Assembly: GCA_025345505.1 (NCBI GenBank)
Contig: JANVCC010000018.1
Location: forward strand, 59,509,820-59,573,819
Origin: Todiramphus chloris collaris
Taxonomy: Eukaryota > Chordata > Aves > Coraciiformes > Alcedinidae
Length of the DNA stretch: 64,000 nt
Direction of reading: 5' to 3'
The first letter of the stretch is position 1; every line of letters starts with the position of its first letter. Below, piece after piece: positions 13,301 to 25,300 of this stretch. Under the pieces are notes generated by a model, which saw only the letters and a list, made by a program, of their open reading frames with translations, did no database searches and had not been told where the DNA came from. The position numbers were made by a program, and so were the translations under genes.

Positions 13301-16300
13301 CTCCCCCCCTATTAAACAAATAAAGAAAAAAGAAATGATTAAAAGTGGTCAGAAATTGATTAACAAAAATATAAGGATAATATCATTAATCACATATTGT
13401 TAATTTCCTAGAATTATTTGGAAATATTTTTAATGGCCAGCTCCCTAATGCTCACAGCATCATTTCTGAATGAAATGACAGAAAAGGAGCAGACCGCCTT
13501 GACACGTTTGGTTCCCTTTCTCTGATCTGATGAATAGCTAACTGTATTTACTTACTAGAATAACTTCAACAGAAAAGAAAATTAAAACATACGTTCTCAT
13601 TCTCTGTTGTAGTGATTAACTGAAGCAGGGTTTTAAACATGCCATCCTACATTCCAGGTGAGCGCTGCCCTATTTACTCAGTCATTTGTTATTTTAGCTT
13701 ATAGAGTAAGTTGGTTATTTAGGCTGCCTCCCTCTACTTCTCTCACTTTCCACAAAGAGCATCTGTACAGCTCAGTTTGCTCCAAGCTGAAAAGAAATTC
13801 CACAACCTAATTTTTTCTTTTCTTCAAATAAACAAAATTCTTGTTTTCTGGCCAGCCTTACAAATAATGATGAACAATGACTGAGTTTCTCAAATACGGG
13901 GCCAAATTCAGCAAACCACTAATGCATTTAAAAGTCCACATAAGCAGTCCCAGGTGTAAAATTATTTGCTCGAGCAGGTATCTACAGTTAAATATCTAGA
14001 TCAAGGTGGCCTGGTTTTCAGAGTACTTGCAACCTCAAAGAATGATAACACAATCTGCAGGGCTCATCACTTACAAGGTGTCAGGTCTTTGCTAGTTTCA
14101 ATTCCTAACTACAGACATTTTTTTTAGAACATGGACTGTTTAATGCACACATTCAAAGTTTCTGATTTTTATAAATTTTATTTTATTTTTTTAAGAATAA
14201 AGTTTTTGTTTCTTTGATACTCTAATCCTTAAATCACACAAAGAAAGCTAAGGTCTATTTTTGCAGGTCTCTTCTCACAATAAGGATGGACCAACCCTGA
14301 AAAGTCACCATGACTATCTTGTAGATTTCTCTCCTAAAATAGCACAACTCTTAGAATACTTAAGAAAGGATAATAACTTACTGTGGTAAATTAGGGCAAA
14401 GGAGTGAAATACAGGGAAAAAGTGGTAAAAATAGGCATATTACTAATAATCAATAAAACGCAGATTTAAGTGAATTTGTTTTATTTGGATTCTTAGTTAT
14501 ACACAGCCTTGTTTACTTTGTTCTTGTAGTGTAAGAAGACTCTCAAATGTCACTTTCAGACATAAGTGAGTAATTTGTATGAGTTGCAGTGAAAATAGGA
14601 ATCCACTTTTCACTTTCAATAACTGTGAGGAAACCTGTGATTTTGAAATGTAGTTCCTTCCCCTTTCCTTGTCTAATTCTTGTTAGCCAAGGGAGTCAAG
14701 AAATAGGGTGAAAGGAGACTGAAAGGGAATATGCATATAACTACCTATTTTCACCATTTTACATTGTTCTTTGAGGCTCATCTGTGGTGCTCTGACTGTT
14801 GCTGACATGCAAGGAAGTCCCAGCTGTCATGGTTCATCTCTTTGCCACGTTGTGAATAAGCCTGCAGAGATGCTGCACCAACAGGGCACCTCGGTGACTT
14901 CTTCCCCTGCAGGCAAAGTGCATTTTCTGCTTGACATTTTCTAAGTGCCAGAGGCTCAGAGAACAAAAGCCCTATATCCACCCTACATCAAAATGCCAAA
15001 AGTGTTAGGGATTGCAAAAAAATAGTGCATGCAACAAGACACAATCTCTCCCGCTTTTCACAAAACCTGCTGAAAGAAGGTCCTGTTTTATTATTCATGA
15101 TGATTTGCTTTCTGCATCCTCTCTACCTTTCTTGAAAGCTTGAGTGAGAGATCCTTCTAACCGAGGACACTGACATATATGAACCTGACTCCCACTAATA
15201 GAGGTAAAAGATAATAGATGTACTATAAGCCCTCACCACATCTGATCAAGGTTTCCAAAGAAGGAGGTATTAAAAATATGTCACATTCGCATGCAAAATA
15301 AAGATATTGTCTTCTGCAACCAAAAGTATGGGTTACAGTTATGATGTTTGGTTAGCATTACCTGTGTTCATTGGGCAGGTTGAGAGGTTTTACAGAGCTC
15401 CTTTCATCATACCAAACCTCTTCACACTTCTGAAAATATCAACTTTCAAAGAATATAAAATAACAAATTTTCACTGAATTATGAAGTTAAAACAGATAAG
15501 ACATGTGCTTTCCACCTGTTAATTTAACAGAAGCCCTATTCTAGTCAACAGGCTGACAACACATGATCAAAGAAAATGCTTACATCTGCCAGTGCTGGAT
15601 TACTCAGCTTCAATATTTCTTTCTCTTTTCTTTATTTCCTGCTATCCCTTTACCTACTGCACAAACTGAATATACAGCATGTCATTGTTTCTTAGAAAAA
15701 CAAGTCCAAACTGTAACATAACAGAGCCTTGCATCTCAAGCTGCTGATAAGTAGGGTCAAGGTAACAATGTATGATGTGTTAAGCAGGATGAAAATAAAA
15801 ACACCTAAAATGGTCCAAGAAGTTCGATTTTCGACAAGGGAAAAATATCTCCAGAAACGTGGAAGTCTTTCTTGCTTATTTCTGATTTTCTCCCATTTAT
15901 TTGCTTTGCTTTCTTTGATGTTAATAGTTGTGGTTTGTTCTTCATGCCTGCTTGTGTGAATGATGAAAGTTAGTAAACTATATCCACAGTGTCCCCATAG
16001 TGTCTCAGCTAGAAAATATAGCTCACTGAATGTCAGAAAACAAAAAGCTGACTTGATTTTTGTATATGAAAATGGCAACTGATTTTTGATCTTGTTGCAG
16101 TGATGCTTCAACACTGAAATGTCAATGAAAATGATGATTTCTATTTTTTTTCCTAGCTCAAAAGGTAGCTTCATCTTACCATTACATTTTAACGACACTG
16201 TGGGATGGTATATTGCCATATAAATGACCCTGAAAAGGCCACACTGTCTCATGTGTGTAGCCCGTGGTGACACAGGGAAAAAACATTATTCTATAGTCTC

Positions 16301-19300
16301 AAAATTGAGAGCAAAAATTTGATATGGGATTTCTGTCCTGGCACTGCTGCATCTCATTGTTTCTAGCCTGTGGTTTGTTATTTTATTTATGTGAGTTTGT
16401 CACATCTTTGATTAACTCAGACCAAAAAGTGATGGTTGTGAAACTGAGTACTGAGTTTACCTGAGAGAATTTTTGTAGCAGAAGACAAAATTATACGATG
16501 TCTGCTATATACTCATCCACAGGAAAATCTTTTACCTTCTTACTGATTACTCTGGTCTTTGTACTTTTTTAACAAATACGTACCATGTACATATTTTGAA
16601 ATATTTCTCTGACTTAGAAATGTTCTTCAAACGTAGACATGATGTCTTACTTTGAATTGTCAAGATTTTTTCTGATTTTTTTTTTCTTTTCAAAAGTGTA
16701 GTTGTGGAACAAACAAATATTTATCTAAAACAACTCTTTTAAGGTTTTAGTCTTTTCTTCAGAAAAGCAAATACTTAGAATGTTTGGCTTGATAAAGTCA
16801 AGTGTTTTTCAGAAAAAAAAAAAATCCTTGTATTTCAGAAAAAAAAAAATCAATAATAACATAACTTTATCTGAAGATAAAATTCTGAAAGAAAAGCAGT
16901 GCTTATTTGCTGTCTAACATTGCTTCTTGCTCACAACCCAGAGGTTTGCTGAGGAAAAACTAAAGAGCTGGAAATAAGCTTCTGAGCCGGGGTAGATATT
17001 TAAGTTCATCACTCTTGGGCAGACCAGGATTTTAACCCTGACAGCCTAGCAGCTATCTCACATCAGTAGAAAAGCCTGCATCGGCCAGCATCACTAATCC
17101 AGGGACACTAATCTGCTGCAGACTTTCAGCCCAGAGTTCAGGCATCCTGGGGTAAGGAAAAGAGCACTCTCCCAGACCCCACACCCCACCCTGTCTGTCA
17201 GAAAGCATTAAATTAATGCCACAAAATAGTTAGAGCTGAAAAAGATACCTCCAATACTCAACCATGTTGTAGACTAGCATGGACATGTTTGACATCTTCC
17301 AGCTGGAGGAAAATACAACCTGTGCAGTTAGTGACATATCCTATTTCTTGAATTTTAATAAAAAAGAGATGGAGATGAGAAAAAAGACCCAGGTAACAGC
17401 AACCATCTCCACTCCCAACCTCATCATGTAATTATGTACGGTTTTCTTGGAGTATGGAAGTTTTCCAGACCAAAAATAGAGGTTCCATGCAACTTAAGGC
17501 ATTGAAATTTGCATGATTTATCCTTAATGTCTGTAGAGGGTTTTTTTTCCAAAGCAAGATTCAAATACAGGACATAATCCCAGGTTGAAATAACAGGGAT
17601 AAGTTTTTTTTAATTTATTTATTAAAGCTACATTGTTGGCCTTTGGCTTTAACTTGCTTTGGATATACTTTAAAATGCATAACAGAAATCCTGACATCAC
17701 TGTGGAGAAAAAGTCCTTACCACATAAACGAGAAACCTTATTCAAAGCACAGATACTTCCTGTTCTTGCTGTAAAGAAAAAAGGATTTGTTTACTCAAGT
17801 GACTGCATTGTTCAGTGAAAGCTCTTATTTAAATTTTATTAGTATACCACATTAAGAAGTAATTACCATGCTTCCGTTTTAGCCTGCAAGAGCTCATTTT
17901 AGAAAAAAAAATTGTACTTTCAGGTAAAAGTTACTGTTCCTGTGTTGTGAGAGGAGGCTATACATCTAAATTCACACAAATCCTTCTGTCCCTATATACT
18001 ATGGCTAAGGATTACACTGTATATCCAGAATTTCTATAGGTCAGTGTACAGAGCAACTTAAGTATTTCAACTGGGAAAGAGGAATCAAACAAGATAACCA
18101 ATAAAGCCAAACATTCAAAAACGAGAACTAGAGATGGGTTTAGGGCTTCTTGTTCTCTCTGCCATTAAGTTCATTTATAAATTCTTATTCCTAATTAATC
18201 ACCTGGAACTCTGCCACTCATAAGAAGTTTCAGACTTTAAAGACATGCAGTAATTTAGACTAAATCCAAAAGAAGTCTATCTCAAAGAAGTATTCATAAA
18301 ACATTGTTTCTGACTGAGGTATGTCTGAAGATTTAAGATAAGGCATTTACTAACAGTTAAAAAAGTATAACCCTGAGGATCAACCTGATAAAAAGCTCAG
18401 GTCAAGAAAAAACATGTTTCTTTCACTTAAGCTTCCTGGGAATACACTCATTGCACTTCTAAGCAGCAGAAACACCAGCAGACTGGTTGTGTCATTCAGT
18501 ACAGCCATAGTCTCTCAGCATGAACTCAACACAGTCCAAGCAGAATTATCGGCAAATTATCAGCCCAAGCAACTTAAGAGATAGTAATGGAAAGGTCACT
18601 AAAATGAGTGGATGAAGAAAGGAGACTGAAGAATATTTGTCTGCAGTTTATAATAATTTGCTTAGACACTGATGTTTTCTCAGGTTAGTGTTTCTAGGGT
18701 TTAGAGGGTTTTTGGTGTATTTTAGTTAGATCCAAGATGTAAATTATTTTCATACCAGGTAAAACTTCAGTTTTCGTGCAAAGAGAAAATATTCACCATC
18801 TATCTACCTATGGCTCAGTTGTCATCTTGTGTGGATTTTATTTTCATGTATGCTATGTGTGGACAGGGTGGAGTGGTACCATCTGACTATAGTCTGTCTA
18901 TTTTTCCACTGTTATCAATGTTCTTTCTTTCTTTCTATTCCACCCTTGGGAGTCAATGAATCTTTGCTACAGACATAGCTGTAACTACTGTAACTACTGT
19001 GCATTGCAAGTGGAAGCAGAGGTAGTGAGGGGATCATAGCATTGTTCTCTGAAAGTAGATGTTATGATCCCCTCTCACCAGTAGCTGATGCTGGGGTTGC
19101 AGAGAGGTTGATACTGAAAGAAACACTTTCAAACACTTAGGTTCGAAATCAATTTTTTTCTTCATTTAAATCACATTACAGCAATTAAATGTGTCTCTAC
19201 AGAAAATCTGCTTAAGATGCTGCTACTGTGTGACTTGTCTGAATTAGAAAGTTGATCTTAAGAAGCAATGCCAAGATGATAGTAGGACCAAGGCAGATCT

Positions 19301-22300
19301 GTTCTCTGATCCCTCCAGACACTCACTTCACACCGTGCAAGCCCCATCAAGACAGATCTTAATACCTATGAACCTGATGTCCTAGAATTTGCACAGGGGA
19401 TCCTTTATAATGGTTCATCTAAGGCCTGATTTTTACTCTGAAACATTTTATTGCCTGCTATGATAAGAAATGTTGATCTGTTGGCTGCAGACAATTCCTA
19501 GACACAATTATCTTTTCAATGTACTTACCTAATCATAGGCTTTCTCTAAATCCATAAACAAAGCTAAGGATGAGGAAGAAGAAACAAAGACATGATACAA
19601 GACAACTGGGGTTAATCAGTAACAATCCTGTCCTGAAGATTATCCCACAAATATCTCAGAATTGGGAGGTGAAACTCAGAGAACTTCACAGAAATTGTAC
19701 CTTCCCCTTCTCCATGCTCACCATCGGTCATATTTTAAATTAAGGCTCCTGTCATCTAACACTTGTATGTAACTAGAAATACATAACTTCTGACTTTCAT
19801 TTAACCAGAAAATCACACAAAACACATACTTACCAACCACATGCTGGCATAGTCAATACATTGCCATAATGGATGGATTTATTTATTTTTAATTTAAAAA
19901 AGAAAAAGCAAAGAAACTGTATTAAATTAACTAGATGTTCAAGTTTGCTGATGAAAGAAATGAAGCAGATTAGTTTTGCATAGCAAGTATGAAATAAACA
20001 ATGCAGCAATAGCTGCATAGTTTAAGTGTAATTATTGTAAAGACTTACAAGTGAAATGAAAGAAAACAACGGCAAAATAAGAGTATGTTCCACTAAGAAA
20101 TACAGAACTTGGTTTGACAGTAAAATCTGTGGTCATATGTAGTTTCATCTCTGATCACAGAATGAAATAATTTTACATATGAATTAATTTAGCAGAATAT
20201 GAGAGAAGACAGTATTGCTGTTACTTTCTGAGACAGTTGCTTGGGAAAATTTTAATTTACAGCCAGTTCAGTTATATTATTCCTTAACACTGCAAAGCCT
20301 AATGGGCCAATTCAGGCTTGCTCTGAATGAAGAGATGAAGAGACAGCCCTCCAGATCAAAGGGCAGATAGCTTACAAGCTCTGCAGCGTAACATGACCGT
20401 TTGGTTGCCAATCTAATTTAACGGAGGCTGAAATTGCTTTGCAGGGGAACATACAGGAAAATACAGAACATTTGTTTATGTCAGGCTGCATGATTTAATT
20501 TGCTAGAGTTATCGCATTTAGCAAAATGTAAAAATTCCAGCCAGAGAACAACAAGCAGTTACTGTCTGGTATCACTCAAGTTAAAAATCAGTGCCCTCAT
20601 TTAGGTACTGAAGGCTACAAGCTGCCCTTCTGGCTTTTAATCAATCAGTCTCTTAAACTGGAGTCCCTTTGTATTTTCACACTGGGGTCTTTGGTATTAC
20701 TAAAGCATTCCACTGTTGAAAGGCAGAGTTACCCCGGCAACGAGTTTTTTTGGAGTTTTTACTTCCTTATCAGAGATTGCCCCGAAACTGAACATGAAGA
20801 TTAACTGGCAGCTGCTGGTGTGCTCTAATACAGGCCTTTCTTTAATTGAAAAGAGGCTCCCCTTTCTAAGGAGATCCACAACAGAAAACTTTGGTGCTCA
20901 TATAAAAATATTCCTAAAGTATCATTTCTCAGCTAATGATAAATAATGGTGATATGCTTCTCCTGCTTTCACTAGTCACATCCTAGGTTCAGTGGCAAAA
21001 AATTAGAGTTATGGCTGAGAAAAAAACATTTTTCCTAAAGGCAAATCTGAAAANNNNNNNNNNNNNNNNNNNNNNNNNNNNNNNNNNNNNNNNNNNNNNN
21101 NNNNNNNNNNNNNNNNNNNNNNNNNNNNNNNNNNNNNNNNNNNNNNNNNNNNNCTGGAACTTTCAGATTCGGAATATTTGGGGTCTCTTCACTGTCAGTG
21201 GAGAGAAGAGGTCACAACCTCTTCTCTCCCCTGACCATTTTGATGGGACATCCATCTGATTCATCCATCTGAAAGCTACATATCTAATACTCGTTGGTTA
21301 TCTGGGGTCTCTTCACTGTCAGTGGAGAGAAAGACTAAATCATACAAGTGATGCTTCAGCTCATGTATTTCAAACACCTCTTCTTGGATGATGCAAACAG
21401 CTATTTTTGCCACTATATGCCACATTTCGGCATCTGGCTCAGACCTGTGGATAAGTCAAATTAAATGAGAGGAAGCCCATCGTCGTGGTAGGAAATTTAC
21501 TACCTTTAATGTGTTGCCTGAATTTAATTTCGTATTCACGAGATGTACTTAAAGAGATACTGAATTTTGACCATGTAGCCTAGTCTCCAGCATGGGGCTT
21601 CTTCCCCATTTCAGCAATGCTAAACCTGCTCACTCTGTTCTCATAAGGAGATTCAAATAACTAATGAAAGAAGTGCTTATACAGGAATCCAAATGTTTAA
21701 GAGATTGCAAAATGCAACCTACTATCATTCTTTCCAACACCAAATGCCCTCTAAAACTGGGCATCCCATAAAAAAACCATTCTCGGAATCTGAAGTATTT
21801 TATGCTCTTGAGCACAGACACATCACAGAGCCTTTCTGACAGTAATTCTCTGAGTATAGTAGTTTCAAAAAAACCCAGAAAGTTTGGAACTATAGGAAAA
21901 AGAATAATTCGTAGAGAAAAAAAACATGCAGGAAGAGCTAAATGACCCTACTAGCCAATTGTATTTATTATTTTATATAAACAGCTTTTCCTGCTCTTAA
22001 TAGTGCAATTCTATGTCCAACATGTTTGTGTCTATGGGATTATGACTATTGAAGCCCAGGGAACTACTTTCCCCGAGGAACAGTGTATTTCAAAGAAATT
22101 AAAATACAGAGGGAAAATTTACAGTGTGTTGAAACTAGCCCAGACACGTTATACACTGAGGCTGAAAATCTTCATGCAAATTGATTATGGCATGTCTGGC
22201 ATGTGGGATACACATACCATTCCTTCACCAGTATATACTGTAAATTTTCAGAAGTTTACATACAACACATTAAACAATTTGTCAGGTGTAGTGAGAGACC

Positions 22301-25300
22301 ACAGGTACAGGGAATTCTCAGAAAATCTAGAGACACTATAGGAAATACTATATCTTAAGGTTTTTAATTGCAGGAGAAAAAAACCAAACAGTGGAGCACA
22401 TAGGAGACCTCTGGTGATATGAAGCCAAAGTAATGAATCTTTAGTAGGTGCAGTTATATCAATAAGCAATACAGTTAAATTGAACTAATAGAAGACATGG
22501 TGTATTGAAACCTAAGCTAAAGATAGCAATAATAAAAAGCTGTATCTGTAGAGCCACAAGTAGAAAACGCAGGAAAAACAAGCTTTTAACATAAAGCAAA
22601 AGCAGTATTTACTGAAATACCTGGAAGCATTTCTCATGAATGTGAAAGAAAATGTAATGTTTGTGCTGCTGGTAAACATCTGCATGATGCCAGCTCACAG
22701 TAAGCACAAAGTAAGTCCAGCAAATAGGCAGAGAAAAAAAGATAAATCATCTACAAATAATCTTACAACCTGTCAAAGTGCAGATGTGCCAGCACACACC
22801 TATCCACACACATTGAAAATCATGAAAATCAGACATCTTCATAGTACAATAATTGAAGGATCTCAGAAGCTCCAGTGTGCTGACACTGAATAACATTTTT
22901 TCTTTTCTTTTTTTTTTTTTTTTCCACTGAAAGAACAATAAGAAAGAGACTCTTAAAACGGGCGATTTACAAAAGGAAGAGCGCTGCAGTTCCATGTTCA
23001 GCATGTGCTCCTCTGGGTTGGCACTTCCAGCTCTGCAAGCCCTGGCTCCCAGCCCTGCTGCTGCAGGGACTCTGCCTTCAAGGGCTCTCCACACCAAGGG
23101 AGATGCCCTCGGCGTGGCTGCAGCAGGGAGACAGAAATCTTTCCATGAAGAGGTGTGCGCAGTGACATGCCTCTGTGCCTGCCTCTACCAGAGTCCCTAC
23201 CTCCCTCTAAGAGGTCCTGCAGGAGCGAAGGACCTTCCCCAGGTGCAAAAGGTGAAACCAGAGAATTTTCTTTTGGGATACGACTAAGAGGCACATTCAG
23301 GACCAGTCAGAATAGCAATACTTATAGAGAATTGCAAAAATCCTAGCAGGACATAACCTTAAACCCACTGCTGGAAAGTATGGGTTAATTAGTGGAATGT
23401 TCTTGCTCTAAGAATGTTCTAAGAAATGTTCTAATGAATGTTCTAAGAAAGCTACTGAGAAAGCTCCAGGCTAACTTCTGTATGTAAGGGAAGTGAAAAT
23501 GCCTAGGGTAGTAAGCCTGAGGCTTGTACCACAGCCTAAAGCTCAAAGAAGCAAAACAGGCCAATGCACATGTGGCTGCAGGAGGAATTTGCAGCCAGAA
23601 GGCAATGTGTGCTATCCCACAAAAGTAGCAACCAGGGTCCACCACTCCAGGACCACTGCAGAGCCATCCTGCAAACAGCTGATTTCAAGAAAGATGGCTG
23701 CCTGCAATTATCTCCAAGCAATCCTTTTCATTTGTTCTGCATATTGTTCATTTTAGAATTGACCTATTACCCTCATAAATGGTTCTGCTAACAAAAAACA
23801 CATGGGAGGGAAAACCTGTAGAAATTTAACAAGTTTCCAAGCAGCCACCACTCAGGAAGGTAAGCAGCTTGAAGCTGAGAAGCGGTGTATTCTACCAGAG
23901 TCACAATACCAGCTCAGTGCCTGGTATTGGGTATAATCTGGGTAGCTCTCATCACTATTATGCCCAGCTGTTGAGAAATCATCTTATTTTGGTTTAGTTC
24001 TTAGCAGGCATAATGTTATTATGAGTTATTTCTCTAGGAGTCCCCAACGGCACCAGAGAAGAATCTTGTAACAGAAGACATTGCAGGGACATGTAAGATG
24101 CAATCTCTTCCCTAGGGAAGAAGTTGCAAGAGATCTGAAACAAAGGAAGATTAAACAGAGAAATCCTAACCCTGGCTGGGTGCCTCGTTATCTTAGTGAA
24201 GCTCTGTTCTTCATTGGTAAATGCAGCATAAGGAAAAATTACTTATCCATGTCCTTATTCTACCTATGAGATAAATACAAGATTACAATCTTATCTTTTG
24301 CACAATTTACATGTCATGTAGTACAGCTTGATCAAGAAAATTCTATGAAAATATGCTGTTTCTCATCACCTCAGGTTCTTAGAAAGTAGCATCAATGTTA
24401 TGTAAAGAGAAAGAAAAATCATAAGGTCTTATATAATTTACCTTTGTCTGGTTTTGAGATCTCTTATGCTACTTATTTCTTTATCTTTTGCTAACAGAAG
24501 AACCCAAGCCTTGCAACTGCTACCTAAACAAGTCCTTTGATTCTCATCAAATCAAGTGCTTGCTCATGCAATCAGATGGAGGAATACACCTAAGCTACCC
24601 AGAAGGCAAAGGTGGCATATTGGGCCATCTGCAAAAAAAAGTTTCTCATCACCCAGGGAGTCATTCAGTTTGGTGAACTTTTCTTTTTCCCTAAGAAGAA
24701 AAAGCACAAAAGAGGAAAAGGATGTCTTCTGGACATCCTCACTATCCAGCATCAGAAGTGTTTTATTTGTGTAAGTACTGCTCATGTACCAACAGCTCAT
24801 TCTCACCTGGGGTACTTCTGTCATGCTCCTGGTGCACACCTTCCTCTTGAGTTTTACCCAAAGGGATTCAGTTCACAAGCTCCACAACTGCTTCATGGCA
24901 GTAACCACACTGAAGTAGGCATGAATAACTTGAAGATTCACTTCAGAAGCATGCTTCTCACCCAAACTAAAATGCTACTGTAGATGCACTCTAAGGCCAA
25001 GTGTTATCACTTACCCAGCTGTTGCACCGCTAGATTGTATTTAAGAAATATTTGTAAATGCTTTTAATATGTTTTGCCTGGCAGCACATAGTTATTAGTT
25101 TAAAATGATGGATGGTCAATAGAAGTTAAAAAACCTTTTAAATTTGGAATCTGGATTCAGAATCTGGCATTTATTAGCAGAGATGATTAAAAGTTTTAGC
25201 CTCTGCCTTTAGTGACGGATCTAGATTTTTTTGCAGTTTCCTTCAATAAAATATTGTGCTTTCCTGATGAAACCAATATTTTAAAAAATACATTATTATA

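Noticed and set aside
18921-18950. CTTT-type microsatellite and nearby GTAACTACT doublet
   Set aside because: They are very short and imperfect, with no sign of function beyond ordinary low-complexity DNA.
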